In this document: in pieces, positions 40,288-49,374 of the stretch
Numbering within the stretch: position 1 is the stretch's first letter
How the letters are laid out: the number at the start of each line of letters is the position of its first letter
Assembly: GCA_030148085.1 (NCBI GenBank)
Contig: JASBUF010000033.1
Span: 1 to 64,000 of the forward strand
DNA: 64,000 nucleotides
Direction: 5' to 3'
From: Methylophaga sp.
Lineage (GTDB): Bacteria; Pseudomonadota; Gammaproteobacteria; Nitrosococcales; Methylophagaceae
Program-made: the position numbers and the translations under genes
Notes under the pieces: model-generated
Seen by the model: only the letters and a program-made list of their open reading frames with translations
Databases searched by the model: none
What the model was told of the DNA's origin: nothing

Positions 40288-41301
40288 ATGAAGCTGAATC
40301 CAACGCTGGTGATCGGTGCTGGTGCCTGGGGCACCGCGCTGGCGCTGGCGATTGCCCGTAAAGGCCATGAAGTCTGGCTGTGGGGCCGTGATAAAGAGCA
40401 AATGCAGGCCATGCAGGCAACTCGAACTAATTCGCGTTATCTGCCGGGTATTAAATTTCCGGAGTCATTGAAATTAGTCGATGATTTTGAGCAAGCGGTT
40501 CGCCAAAGTCGTCACGTCTTGGTTTCTGTGCCCAGTAAAGCTTTTGTGTCGATGCTGCAAACTATCAAGCCTCTGTTGGCGGATAATGTCCCGGTCAGCT
40601 GGGCAACCAAGGGGCTGACACCGGATAAAGGTGAATTGCTGTTTGATGCGGCTACAAAGATTTTAGGTGACAAGCATGCGCTGGCGGTGATTTCCGGACC
40701 GTCTTTTGCGGCCGAAGTGGCCAGTAATTTACCGACCGCTGTCACTGTTGCGTCACCGGATCAACCCTTTGCTGATGCGTTAGTCGAACTGATGCATTCT
40801 CAGACACTGCGGATATACACCACGCATGACATGCTCGGTGTGCAAATCGGTGGTACTGTCAAGAATGTCCTGGCAATTGCGGCGGGTATTTCTGATGGGT
40901 TGGGTTATGGTGCCAATGCCCGTGCGGCATTGATCACGCGCGGCATGGCAGAGATTCGTCGGCTGGCTGCGGTATTGGGTGCGGAAACGGAGACCCTCTT
41001 CGGGCTGGCAGGTATTGGTGATTTGATACTGACCTGTACTGATGATCAAAGCCGTAATCGCCAGTTGGGGCTTGCGATCGGTCGTGGTCTGAGTGTCGAT
41101 GACGCGGTCAAAGAGGTTGGCAAAACAGTAGAAGGCATGCATGCTGCGCGAGAAGTGTTGCTGCGGGCCAGACAAGCGAATGTGGAAATGCCGATCGTCG
41201 AACAGGTATGCAAAATTTTGTTTGAAGGTTACGATCCGCGTGAATCAGTCCAAGCATTATTATGCAGGGAACAGAAAGCGGAAATCAGGCGTCCGGCCTG
41301 A
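40288..41301 (+). CDS. gpsA: Glycerol-3-phosphate dehydrogenase [NAD(P)+]
   Basis: A 337-residue dehydrogenase supplying sn-glycerol-3-phosphate for phospholipids. The Rossmann motif VIGAGAWGTALA is at the N terminus. The catalytic lysine region reads QIGGTVKNVLAIAAGISDG, and AGIGDLILTCT and VEGMHAA follow. ATG 40288 is used rather than the GTG three bases earlier. It completes the conserved secB-gpsA pair. Confidence 0.97.
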   Translation: MKLNPTLVIGAGAWGTALALAIARKGHEVWLWGRDKEQMQAMQATRTNSRYLPGIKFPESLKLVDDFEQAVRQSRHVLVSVPSKAFVSMLQTIKPLLADNVPVSWATKGLTPDKGELLFDAATKILGDKHALAVISGPSFAAEVASNLPTAVTVASPDQPFADALVELMHSQTLRIYTTHDMLGVQIGGTVKNVLAIAAGISDGLGYGANARAALITRGMAEIRRLAAVLGAETETLFGLAGIGDLILTCTDDQSRNRQLGLAIGRGLSVDDAVKEVGKTVEGMHAAREVLLRARQANVEMPIVEQVCKILFEGYDPRESVQALLCREQKAEIRRPA

Positions 41302-41331
41302 TACCGGGTTAATTAAAAGAGGAAGAATCTT

Positions 41332-42204
41332 ATGCGAGGCATTGTGAAGTACAGCGCAACGATCGCCGCGGTGATCATGCTCAGCGTGGGCCTGAGCGGC
41401 TGTGGTACGCTCAAACGAGACGAGCCCAAGACCCAGATTAGCGCTGAGGGTAAGACCGTGTTCGAAGCGGGCTTGCAGTATGTGCAGATTGAAAATCGTG
41501 ATGTCGCTGGTGTTGCTAATGATCACCCTCTCTCAATTTCGTCTGAGAGCATGCGTACCGTACTGGAATCCCTGTATGTATCTGAAACAGTGCTGTTCAA
41601 AGAACGTCAGACCCCACTGTTCTCCGCCTATGAGCTGCAGGTTCTTAGTAATGCACTGTCTTCAGGGTTGGCCAGAGCAGAGTCGAATGAGGACGTGACT
41701 TTTGTCATGATTGGTTCTCATCAGGCCACTATTTCAAAAGAACAGATGACTACCTCTGCACGGGTTTTTTACAGCGGGGGTCGGCTGAACTTTATCTTCG
41801 GTAAAGTTCGTGAGATATACCGTGATAAGGATCCAGTCACTGGTCAACCTATTGACCGCCGGACAAATCCTCTGTTGCCGGGTACTCGTCGTGTAGATTC
41901 TGAACCTAATATTCGGGTGGCTCTGGATAATGGTCAGTCCTACTACACCGATCCAGAAACCGGTAAAGAGCGTACAGACTGGATTATTCTGGATATCCCG
42001 ACAGTGCTGGCAACAATGGCTGAGCGTAAGGCTGAAGGCCAAGACGGTTTCCTGAGCCCTGAACTGCGAGAAGATATTGCCCGTAACAAGCAGGAAACCA
42101 GTAATCTGCGTGAAGATATGGCGAATATCAAAGAAGTGCTGTTTGAAATGAGCGACAAGCTCGACAAACTGCAAAAAGAGTTGGATACGATGAAGTCGGA
42201 ATAA
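41332..42204 (+). CDS. Lipoprotein of unknown function with C-terminal coiled coil
   Basis: A 290-residue predicted lipoprotein. The lipobox is LSGC (cysteine about residue 24) after a hydrophobic signal. The middle part contains regularly alternating strands (FVMIGSHQATISKEQMTTSARVFY, in parts) and a proline/arginine-rich segment. The end (about 237-290) is a heptad-rich coiled coil (LREDMANIKEVLFEMSDKL). I do not recognise the family. It lies 30 nt after gpsA and is followed by a strong terminator. Confidence 0.75.
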   Translation: MRGIVKYSATIAAVIMLSVGLSGCGTLKRDEPKTQISAEGKTVFEAGLQYVQIENRDVAGVANDHPLSISSESMRTVLESLYVSETVLFKERQTPLFSAYELQVLSNALSSGLARAESNEDVTFVMIGSHQATISKEQMTTSARVFYSGGRLNFIFGKVREIYRDKDPVTGQPIDRRTNPLLPGTRRVDSEPNIRVALDNGQSYYTDPETGKERTDWIILDIPTVLATMAERKAEGQDGFLSPELREDIARNKQETSNLREDMANIKEVLFEMSDKLDKLQKELDTMKSE

Positions 42205-42219
42205 GCGACATCATCTTCG

Positions 42220-42245
42220 AAAAGGCGCCTCAGGGCGCCTTTTTT
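42220..42245. terminator. Terminator between lipoprotein gene and midA-like gene
   Basis: A perfect 10-bp stem AAAAGGCGCC/GGCGCCTTTT with a TCAG loop. T runs on both strands allow it to end both convergent transcripts. Confidence 0.9.
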
Positions 42246-42248
42246 GTT

Positions 42249-43421
42249 TTACAGCTGGTATCGCCTATCGTTGAGCTTTAGCCGTGGTAGCGTGTGCATA
42301 TCACGACACAAAGACAGCACTTTAAACTGATGCCCCATCGCCCCCGGCAGTAACAGCTGTTTCAAAGCGTTGCTTTGTTGTAACCAGTCTGCTTCATTCA
42401 GATTGTGCTGCAGTCCTGCTGCCAGCATGGTGATATCACCGGCTAGTAAAAAATCAGCCTGCTCTTGAAAGCCACAGATTTGCAGCCCACTGTTAAAAGC
42501 TGTTTCTGCGAGTGAAGTGAACTCAACATGGGCGGTAATATCCTGCAAACCAGGGAGGATCAGCGGATTATCATGCGCCTGATGCTGGTAATAGCAGCGT
42601 AAGCTGCCCTGCGTGCGATCAGCACGATAGTGCTCCTCGAAGCTGTAACCGTAATCGATTAGCAGAATAAGGCCACGCGACAATTTGTGGGCGAGGCTAT
42701 GCAGCCAGTCAGCGGCGAACAGACAGACTTCCGTCCGGTAAGGCAGATCGTCAAGCTGAGACTGAATCTGTTCGGCTTTCTGCTCCAGCCGTGATGATGA
42801 GAGCGACTCTGTTTGCCAGATAAAGTTTTGCTGATCGAGACTAACTCCGACTTCCCCTACGCCATCCTCAGTGAAGTTAAGTAGGTGAACCGGCATCGCA
42901 TCACAGACTTCATTGGCCAGCATCACGCCTTCGAAGTTCTCAGGAATATCTTCGACCCAGTAAATCCGCTGGCTCAGTGCGCTGGGCAGTTGGTTTAGTA
43001 GTTCTTGCTGGCGTTGCTGCAAATCGGCACTGGGCTCTAGTATAAAATAGCGTGATGGCAAGGCATCCAGTTCTGTCAGTCGTTGTACTATTGACTCAGC
43101 CAGCCGCCCGCTGCCTGCACCAAATTCGAGTATGTTGTAATCCGGTATTTGCTTGTGCACATCAGTGAGGTGGGTGGCGATGGCCGCGCCAAATAGAGGT
43201 GAGGTCTCGGGCGCAGTAGTGAAATCCCCGCCCCACCCCAGTTTATGACTACCGGCACTGTAGTAGCCGAGCCCTGGCGTATACAGGCACTGCTGCATAT
43301 AGTCGGCAAAACTGATCCAGCCCTGGTTGGCCACAATCGATTCCCGGATCTGCTGCGCCAGTTGTTCGCTGTGTTGTTGCGCTGTCAGGTCGTCAGGGGC
43401 TATCGTAAACATCTCAGTCAT
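42249..43421 (-). CDS. MidA/NDUFAF7-like SAM-dependent methyltransferase
   Basis: A 390-residue protein of the former DUF185. Segments typical of the family are ISFADYMQQCLYTPGLGYY, GDFTTAPETSPLFGAAIA, the SAM-binding ILEFGAGSGRLAESI, ANEVCDAMPVHLL and LLIDYGYSFEEHY. The mitochondrial homologue methylates an arginine in a complex I subunit; the bacterial target is not known. It is divergent from folM, with 14 nt between starts. Confidence 0.88.
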   Translation of the reverse strand: MTEMFTIAPDDLTAQQHSEQLAQQIRESIVANQGWISFADYMQQCLYTPGLGYYSAGSHKLGWGGDFTTAPETSPLFGAAIATHLTDVHKQIPDYNILEFGAGSGRLAESIVQRLTELDALPSRYFILEPSADLQQRQQELLNQLPSALSQRIYWVEDIPENFEGVMLANEVCDAMPVHLLNFTEDGVGEVGVSLDQQNFIWQTESLSSSRLEQKAEQIQSQLDDLPYRTEVCLFAADWLHSLAHKLSRGLILLIDYGYSFEEHYRADRTQGSLRCYYQHQAHDNPLILPGLQDITAHVEFTSLAETAFNSGLQICGFQEQADFLLAGDITMLAAGLQHNLNEADWLQQSNALKQLLLPGAMGHQFKVLSLCRDMHTLPRLKLNDRRYQL

Positions 43422-43435
43422 CAGGCAAAAAAATC

Positions 43436-44158
43436 ATGTCGCAAAAAAAGGTTTTGGTTACCGGCACCAGTCGCCGGGTGGGTCTGCATATTGCCAAGCG
43501 CTTGCATCAGGATGGCTATGCGGTACTCGCACATTACCGCAGCGAGACCGAGGGTGTCCAAGAATTAAAGGGGCTGGGCATTGAGACCATCCGTGCCGAT
43601 TTTGACAGCCGTGATAGCATTCTGGAGTTTGTCACCCGGCTACGCCATCAGTACCGCAGTCTACGGGCGATTATTCACAATGCCTCAAGTTTCACTCCTA
43701 CAGATGATGACTTGGCCCGTGCTGCAGAACAGTATGAACTGTTCTTCTATGTGCATATGATGGGGCCATTTCTGATTAATCAGGGCCTGCAGGATCGCCT
43801 GCAGGGCGATGAGGGTAATCCGGCCGATATTATTCATATCACCGATATTAATGTGGAAAACCCAACCCCGCGTTTCGATATTTATGGCACGACCAAGGCT
43901 GGCCTGCACAATATGACCTTGGCGCTGGCGAAGAAGTTGGCACCCAACATTAAGGTCAATGCCATAGCCCCGGGGCCGGTGTTATTTACAGAATCACATA
44001 GTGAGGAAGTTCGGCAGGCGATGATGGATGAAACGCCGCTGGCCCGGGAAGGCGGGGCCGAACCGGTGTATCTGGCGATTAAAAGCGTGCTGGACAACCC
44101 TTTTCTGACGGGCGTATCAATCCCGGTGGATGGTGGTCGCCGTCTCTCCAAACGTTAA
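43436..44158 (+). CDS. folM: FolM-like dihydromonapterin/dihydrofolate reductase (SDR)
   Basis: A 240-residue short-chain dehydrogenase. The cofactor loop reads VLVTGTSRRVGLHIA, with the Arg seen in pteridine reductases. The active-site YGTTKAG gives Tyr and Lys, and IHNASSF matches the NNAS-like segment. FolM reduces pterins. Clustering with folK and folB supports a pterin role. Its 3' end overlaps folK on the other strand by 42 nt. Confidence 0.85.
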   Translation: MSQKKVLVTGTSRRVGLHIAKRLHQDGYAVLAHYRSETEGVQELKGLGIETIRADFDSRDSILEFVTRLRHQYRSLRAIIHNASSFTPTDDDLARAAEQYELFFYVHMMGPFLINQGLQDRLQGDEGNPADIIHITDINVENPTPRFDIYGTTKAGLHNMTLALAKKLAPNIKVNAIAPGPVLFTESHSEEVRQAMMDETPLAREGGAEPVYLAIKSVLDNPFLTGVSIPVDGGRRLSKR

Positions 44159-44623
44159 GCCGTCGAGAGTCAGCGCTGTGCCTGATTGCAAAGTCGGCGT
44201 GGCGATATCTTTGATAAGGTAAGCACGCAGCTCATCCATCAAGGGATAGAGAAAATACTCATCGGTAATGCTGCTGGCACTGCGCTGCCAGTCTGAGCGG
44301 CTGCCGAAATGGCATAGAATATCCAGATCGGCTGGGCGATCTTTGTGTTTGCTGTTCGGATCACAGCGGTCGCGGCCTAATGTGACCTCAATCTGGTTAC
44401 ACAGACGTTTGAGTTCATCCTGCGCCATATCGGTTTCGATAAACGCCACGGCATTGAGGAAATGGCGGTGGCTGTTCATGCCGACCGGCGGGATATGTAC
44501 TACCCGGCTCAGATGCAAAGTGCTGAAACATTTCAGCAGCAGATCTATCATGCCGAGTACATTCTGCTCAGGGTCAATATTACTGCCTAGTCCGAGCAGG
44601 TAACCCCCTGCCACTGCCAGCAT
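44117..44623 (-). CDS. folK: 6-hydroxymethyl-7,8-dihydropterin pyrophosphokinase (HPPK)
   Basis: A 168-residue HPPK-like protein that would transfer pyrophosphate from ATP to hydroxymethyl-dihydropterin. The N terminus is YLLGLGSNIDPEQN, FLNAVAFIETDM matches the pterin-binding strand, and the catalytic signature is TLGRDRCDPNSKHKDRPADL with DLDIL. The start overlaps the folB stop (TGATG). The C-terminal third is less like textbook HPPK, so some divergence in function is possible. Confidence 0.88.
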   Translation of the reverse strand: MLAVAGGYLLGLGSNIDPEQNVLGMIDLLLKCFSTLHLSRVVHIPPVGMNSHRHFLNAVAFIETDMAQDELKRLCNQIEVTLGRDRCDPNSKHKDRPADLDILCHFGSRSDWQRSASSITDEYFLYPLMDELRAYLIKDIATPTLQSGTALTLDGLTFGETATTIHRD

Positions 44624-44973
44624 CAGCGGCTACGCTCAATCACGATACGGGCGATATTCTGACCATGTAAGGCGACCGGTTTGCTCAAGGTCAGCTTGAG
44701 TTTCGGAATCGGGAATTCTTCCAGCAACATCGCGCTCAGTTCTTCAGCCAGCGTTTCAATCAACAGGTATTCGCTATTTTTGACAAAGGTGACAATGCGC
44801 TGGGCGATAGCACCATAATCCAGAGTTTTACTGATATCTTCGGTTGCCGCGGCGGGACAGATATCCCAGTCCATTTCCAGATCAAAACTCAGTGTCTGCT
44901 GGGTCTGGCGTTCCCAGTCATAAATACCGATAATCGTGTCTATCTTGAGGTCGTTAAGAAAAATTTTATCCAT
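44623..44973 (-). CDS. folB: Dihydroneopterin aldolase
   Basis: A 116-residue enzyme of folate synthesis. The pterin-binding start IFLNDLKIDTIIGIYDWERQ and the segments YLLIETLAEELSAMLL and KLTLSKPVAL are characteristic. It may act as aldolase or epimerase for pterins. It is translationally coupled to folK. Confidence 0.94.
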   Translation of the reverse strand: MDKIFLNDLKIDTIIGIYDWERQTQQTLSFDLEMDWDICPAAATEDISKTLDYGAIAQRIVTFVKNSEYLLIETLAEELSAMLLEEFPIPKLKLTLSKPVALHGQNIARIVIERSR

Positions 44974-45052
44974 CTGGAGCGCTGCTTTAATGGTGGCAAT
45001 CCACTGTTGACGACTATAATGTCGCCACAGTCATAACAGGTCGCATCATACC

Positions 45053-45646
45053 ATGCTTGAAACATTCGCTTTGCCTCTTGTCTTGCTCTTCATCGCCTAT
45101 TTATTTGGCTCGCTGAACAGTGCCATTGTGTTGTGCAAGTTTGCCAGCCTGCCCGATCCACGTACCCAAGGCTCCGGTAATCCGGGGGCGACCAATGTCC
45201 TGCGTTTTGGTGGCAAGAAACTGGCTGCGACAGTGCTGTTTTTTGATGTGCTAAAAGGCGTGATTCCCGTATTGATTGCCCATCTACTGGATTTGCCTAT
45301 GGTTTGGGTGGCGGCCACCGCTTTCGCTGCGTTTTTGGGGCATCTCTACCCTGTGTTTTTCCAGTTCAAAGGCGGTAAAGGGGTGGCGACGGCATTGGGT
45401 GGTTTTATTGCCTTGTCCCCTACTCTGGCAGTGGCTGGTTTATTAACTTGGCTGATAGTGTTTGCGCTGAGTCGTCTTTCTTCACTGTCGGCTTTAACTG
45501 CCGCCGCATTGGCACCAGTTTATAGCCTGTGGATTATTGACAGTGTCGGTGCGCGCTGGCTGATTTTACTGATGTCACTGATGCTGATTGCCAGACATCA
45601 CACCAATATTCGCCGTCTTATCAGTGGTGACGAAGAAAAATCCTAA
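45053..45646 (+). CDS. plsY: Acyl-phosphate:glycerol-3-phosphate acyltransferase
   Basis: A 197-residue inner-membrane protein with five predicted helices. Conserved loops are [25 protein letters not shown], the [12 protein letters not shown] segment and [10 protein letters not shown]. It makes lysophosphatidate from acyl-phosphate. The placement between folB and tsaD is the usual gammaproteobacterial order; it overlaps the tsaD end by 4 nt. Confidence 0.96.
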   Translation: MLETFALPLVLLFIAYLFGSLNSAIVLCKFASLPDPRTQGSGNPGATNVLRFGGKKLAATVLFFDVLKGVIPVLIAHLLDLPMVWVAATAFAAFLGHLYPVFFQFKGGKGVATALGGFIALSPTLAVAGLLTWLIVFALSRLSSLSALTAAALAPVYSLWIIDSVGARWLILLMSLMLIARHHTNIRRLISGDEEKS

Positions 45647-46650
45647 GGCGGGCTGAGTTCATCCATAGGCCAGCGAGGTCTGACGCCGAAGGTTGGTGAG
45701 TCCTGCATCACAAAGGCCTGCTGGCGAATCGCGCCGGCAAAGGCGATCATTGCGCCATTATCACTACAGAACTGCATACGCGGATAGAACACGTCCACGC
45801 CGGGCATGGCATCGAGTTTTTCACGCAGGGCTTTGTTTGCACTGACACCGCCGGCAACCACCAGGCGCTTATGCCCGGTCTGTTTCAACGCCCTTTTGCA
45901 TTTGATCGCCAAAGTCTCAACCACGGCTGTCTGAAACGCCAGGCAGATATCCGCTTTATCCTGCTCGGTTTGCTCGCTGTCGAGCCAGGTATTCATGGCA
46001 AAGGTCTTGAGACCACTGAAACTGAAATCCAGTCCCGGCCGGTTGGTCATTGGCCTTGGAAATTCAAAACGGCCTGCTGTGCCCTCTTCTGCCTTGGCAG
46101 CGAGATACGGGCCGCCGGGATAATCCATGCCCAGCAGTTTGGCGGTTTTATCAAAGGCTTCACCGACCGCATCATCAATCGATTCGCCCAGTAGTTCGTA
46201 CTCGCCAACACCCTTCACATCAACAAGCAATGTATGCCCACCGGATACCAGTAAGGAGACGAATGGAAACGCCGGGGCGCGATCTTCCAGCAACGGCGAT
46301 AAGAGATGCCCTTCCATATGGTTAATAGGCAGCGCAGGCTTGCCCAATGCCCAGGCTAAGCTGCGGCCAATGGCAGCACCCACCAGTAAAGCGCCGGCCA
46401 GGCCGGGTCCGGCGGTATAAGCCACGGCATCGATATCATCACGTTCGAGGCCTGCTTGCTCCAACACCTCTTCGAGCAATGGCAGGGTTTTACGGATATG
46501 ATCGCGTGAAGCCAGTTCTGGCACCACACCGCCATATTCGGCATGCAGCTCGACTTGGCTGAACAAAGCATGTGCCAGCAGGCCTTTGTCGGTGTCATAG
46601 ACAGCCACACCGGTTTCATCACAGGAAGATTCGATGCCTAAAACGCGCAT
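45643..46650 (-). CDS. tsaD: tRNA t6A37 threonylcarbamoyltransferase TsaD
   Basis: A 335-residue ASKHA-fold protein. It begins [19 protein letters not shown] and has the iron/zinc-binding HMEGH (about 111-115). VSGGHTLLV and the nucleotide-binding [13 protein letters not shown] follow. With TsaB, TsaC and TsaE it makes t6A37 in ANN-decoding tRNAs. Divergent from rpsU as in most gammaproteobacteria. Confidence 0.98.
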   Translation of the reverse strand: MRVLGIESSCDETGVAVYDTDKGLLAHALFSQVELHAEYGGVVPELASRDHIRKTLPLLEEVLEQAGLERDDIDAVAYTAGPGLAGALLVGAAIGRSLAWALGKPALPINHMEGHLLSPLLEDRAPAFPFVSLLVSGGHTLLVDVKGVGEYELLGESIDDAVGEAFDKTAKLLGMDYPGGPYLAAKAEEGTAGRFEFPRPMTNRPGLDFSFSGLKTFAMNTWLDSEQTEQDKADICLAFQTAVVETLAIKCKRALKQTGHKRLVVAGGVSANKALREKLDAMPGVDVFYPRMQFCSDNGAMIAFAGAIRQQAFVMQDSPTFGVRPRWPMDELSPP

Positions 46651-46719
46651 TTTTGATCCGAATTCAAATTGTTAACAGCCGATATTATGCCTTTTTTTGA
46701 ATTAAAGTGATTTAACTGT

Positions 46720-46747
46720 TTGCTTTCTGAATGATATTTCGTACAAT
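46720..46747 (+). promoter_or_regulatory. Candidate sigma-70 promoter of rpsU
   Basis: TTGCTT at 46720-46725 and TACAAT at 46742-46747 are separated by 16 bp. They lie 39-66 bp before the rpsU ATG in the 135-bp gap shared with tsaD. By base composition and spacing this is the best candidate for the rpsU-yqeY-dnaG-rpoD operon promoter. Confidence 0.55.
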
Positions 46748-46785
46748 TGGGGGTTTTCCAAACAAGAATTGGGTAGGGAATATTA

Positions 46786-47001
46786 ATGCCATCAGTACGA
46801 GTTAAAGAAAACGAGCCGTTTGACGTTGCACTGCGCCGTTTCAAGCGTTCATGCGAGAAAGCTGGCACTGTTGCCGAATCACGCGCTCGTGAAGCTTATG
46901 AAAAGCCAACTACTGCTCGCAAACGTGCAGCAGCAGCGGCAGTAAAACGCCACCAGAAGAAACTGGCTCGCGAAAACGCAAGCCGCGTTCGCCTGTACTA
47001 A
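46786..47001 (+). CDS. rpsU: Ribosomal protein S21
   Basis: A 71-residue basic protein identical in layout to bacterial bS21: [20 protein letters not shown] near the start, then CEKAG and a C-terminal [14 protein letters not shown]. It is part of the 30S subunit and helps initiation. First gene of the macromolecular-synthesis operon that continues with dnaG and rpoD. Confidence 0.99.
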   Translation: MPSVRVKENEPFDVALRRFKRSCEKAGTVAESRAREAYEKPTTARKRAAAAAVKRHQKKLARENASRVRLY

Positions 47002-47024
47002 GCGTTAAATAAAAGCTCAGAGTT

Positions 47025-47486
47025 ATGCCTGCAGAAGCGAGTCCACTCAAGACTACCATTATGGATAGCGTCAAAGACGCGATGCGCGCCAAAGAAAAAG
47101 AGCGCCTCAGCGTTTTACGCCAGATTACGGCGGCTATCAAACAGGTGGAAGTTGATAATCGTGCTGACTTGTCTGATGACGACATCGTAGTCATTCTCAC
47201 TAAAATGACTAAACAACGTCGAGAAGCGCTGGATCAGTTCGAAAAAGCAGGTCGTGATGATTTGGCTTCGATTGAAAAAGCAGAGTTAGTCGTTATCGAA
47301 GAATTTCTGCCAACTCCATTGAGCGAAGAAGAAATTGCGGAAGCGATTCAGGCAGCGATTGCCGAAGCCGGCGCTTCCAGCATCAAGGATATGGGCGCGG
47401 TGATGAATGTCTTGCGTCCTCAAATCCAGGGTCGTGCCGATATGGGTGCGGTCAGCGGACAAGTTAAGGCGGCGCTGAATAACTAA
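47025..47486 (+). CDS. yqeY: GatB/YqeY-domain protein
   Basis: A 153-residue protein. It resembles the C-terminal tail domain of GatB: MDSVKDAMRAKEKERLSVLRQITAAIKQ, FLPTPLSEEEI and KDMGAVMNVL with GRADMGAVS. It probably binds tRNA, but the role is not established. It stands between rpsU and dnaG, its common position outside enterics. Confidence 0.94.
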   Translation: MPAEASPLKTTIMDSVKDAMRAKEKERLSVLRQITAAIKQVEVDNRADLSDDDIVVILTKMTKQRREALDQFEKAGRDDLASIEKAELVVIEEFLPTPLSEEEIAEAIQAAIAEAGASSIKDMGAVMNVLRPQIQGRADMGAVSGQVKAALNN

Positions 47487-47561
47487 GGCCGTCTTAGTAG
47501 TCATCTGTTTTTCCAGACAGAGGCTTAATGTTTCCGCACGATTTCAGCCATAATAGCGATT

Positions 47562-49283
47562 ATGGCTGGTCAAATCCCCACACAATTCATAGACGAGTTG
47601 CTCGCGCGCATCGATATCGTAGATGTTATCGATGCGCGGGTTGCACTCAAAAAGGCAGGCAAAAATCTCCACGCCTGCTGCCCTTTCCATAACGAAAAAA
47701 CCCCGTCTTTTACTGTCAGTCAGGAAAAGCAGTTCTATCACTGTTTTGGTTGTGGTGCACATGGCACCGCCATCGGCTTTTTGATGGAGTACGATCAGCT
47801 CAGTTTTCCCGAAGCCATTCAGGAACTGGCCGATCAGGTCGGCATGCAGGTACCGACTACGCAGCAGGCCAGCCTGTCGCCTGCCAAACAGAATCTCTAC
47901 GATTTGATGGATAAGGTCGGACGTTACTACGTTCATCAGCTACACAATCACCCGCAACGTCAGCCATTTCAAGACTACCTGCAGCGGCGCGGTCTCTCTG
48001 CCGCTACCATTGAAGCCTTTGGCCTGGGTATGGCGCCGGATGGGTGGGATAACGTGCTTCGTACCTTCGGCAGTGATCAGCCAACGACTAAACAGTTACT
48101 GGATGGCGGACTGCTTATCAAAAACGATCAGGGCCGTACCTATGACCGTTTCCGTAATCGCATTATGTTCCCCATCCGCGACCGTCGTGGGCGGGTGATT
48201 GGCTTTGGTGGCCGGGTATTGGATGACGGTACGCCGAAGTATCTGAACTCGCCGGAAACGCCAATTTTCCACAAAGGTACCGAGCTTTATGGCTTGTATC
48301 AGGCACGAAAAGCCAACCGTAAACTGGAACGCATCCTAATCGTTGAAGGTTATATGGATGTTATTGCGCTAGCCGAGTTTGGTATCAGCAATGCAGTGGC
48401 TACCTTGGGTACATCCACCACAGCTGATCATTTGCGCGTTTTACTGCGTGCCGCGCCGGAAGTGGTGTTCTGCTTCGATGGCGATCGCGCTGGCCGTGAG
48501 GCGGCCTGGCGAGCAGCAGAGAATGCCTTGCCAATGCTCGGTGGAAATCAGCAGTTGAAGTTCATGTTTTTGCCGGAAGGTGAAGATCCGGACAGTCTGG
48601 TCAGAAAGCAGGGTGCTGATGTCTTCAGACGGCGTATTGAACTGGCGCAGAACTACTCGGATTTCTTTTTTGAAACGCTAAGTAGTCAACTGGATATCAA
48701 CTCAATGGATGGTCGGGCTCGGCTGGTAGAGATTGCTAAGCCGTATCTGAAGCATGTGCCCGCCGGTGTTTACCGTGACATGCTCGAGCAGCGTCTGGCT
48801 GAACTCAGCAAAACCAACTTATCGACCTTAAACCGGCACCTTGAAAAGCCGGTGCAGGCAAAACCAAAAGCACGCAAGACGGCAGCCGGTTCGGCAGCGA
48901 TGACGCCAATCCGTATGGCCATTACCATCGTTTTGCAGTATCCGATTCTGGCACGGGAAGTGGATGATATTCGCCTTGTGCAAAGTCTGAATCAACCCGG
49001 CGCAGCAATTTTAGCGGAACTGCTTGAAACCCTGCACCAGCATCCCCATTTAACTACTGCGGCCCTGCTGGAGCGCTGGCGCGATAAAGAAAATGGGGCT
49101 CACCTTCAGAAACTGGCCCTGCAACCGCTAAGCTTATCAGCAGATGCATTAAAACATGAACTCACAGGCATCATTATGCGTCTACATAAAGAAGCCAAAC
49201 AACAGCGAATTCATGAGCTTACCAGCAAGCCGTTCAGCGAGCTAACGGAGGCAGAAAAGGCTGAAGTCAGATCGTATAAGTGA
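47562..49283 (+). CDS. dnaG: DNA primase DnaG
   Basis: A 573-residue primase. The CHC2 zinc finger uses Cys40, His43, Cys61 and Cys64 (CPFHNEKTPSF and CFGCGAHG). The core has FPIRDRRGRVIGFGGRVL and the TOPRIM metal sites EGYMDVIAL and FCFDGDRAG. The C-terminal part binds DnaB. It lays RNA primers at the fork. Initial ATG at 47562; 75 nt after yqeY. Confidence 0.97.
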   Translation: MAGQIPTQFIDELLARIDIVDVIDARVALKKAGKNLHACCPFHNEKTPSFTVSQEKQFYHCFGCGAHGTAIGFLMEYDQLSFPEAIQELADQVGMQVPTTQQASLSPAKQNLYDLMDKVGRYYVHQLHNHPQRQPFQDYLQRRGLSAATIEAFGLGMAPDGWDNVLRTFGSDQPTTKQLLDGGLLIKNDQGRTYDRFRNRIMFPIRDRRGRVIGFGGRVLDDGTPKYLNSPETPIFHKGTELYGLYQARKANRKLERILIVEGYMDVIALAEFGISNAVATLGTSTTADHLRVLLRAAPEVVFCFDGDRAGREAAWRAAENALPMLGGNQQLKFMFLPEGEDPDSLVRKQGADVFRRRIELAQNYSDFFFETLSSQLDINSMDGRARLVEIAKPYLKHVPAGVYRDMLEQRLAELSKTNLSTLNRHLEKPVQAKPKARKTAAGSAAMTPIRMAITIVLQYPILAREVDDIRLVQSLNQPGAAILAELLETLHQHPHLTTAALLERWRDKENGAHLQKLALQPLSLSADALKHELTGIIMRLHKEAKQQRIHELTSKPFSELTEAEKAEVRSYK

Positions 49284-49326
49284 ATGTTTTTAAGTTTAAT
49301 TTGATGCAATATAGTAGGTGGTTCAG

Positions 49327-49332
49327 TATAAT
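49327..49332 (+). promoter_or_regulatory. Possible -10 element ahead of rpoD
   Basis: A perfect TATAAT lies 43 bp before the rpoD start in the 91-bp dnaG-rpoD gap. The best -35-like matches upstream (GATGCA, 18 bp away) are poor, so it may be an extended or regulated internal promoter, or chance. Confidence 0.35.
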
Positions 49333-49374
49333 GAAGTGTTCACGTCCAGAAGCGTCAAGGGTTAAAGGGGCCGC

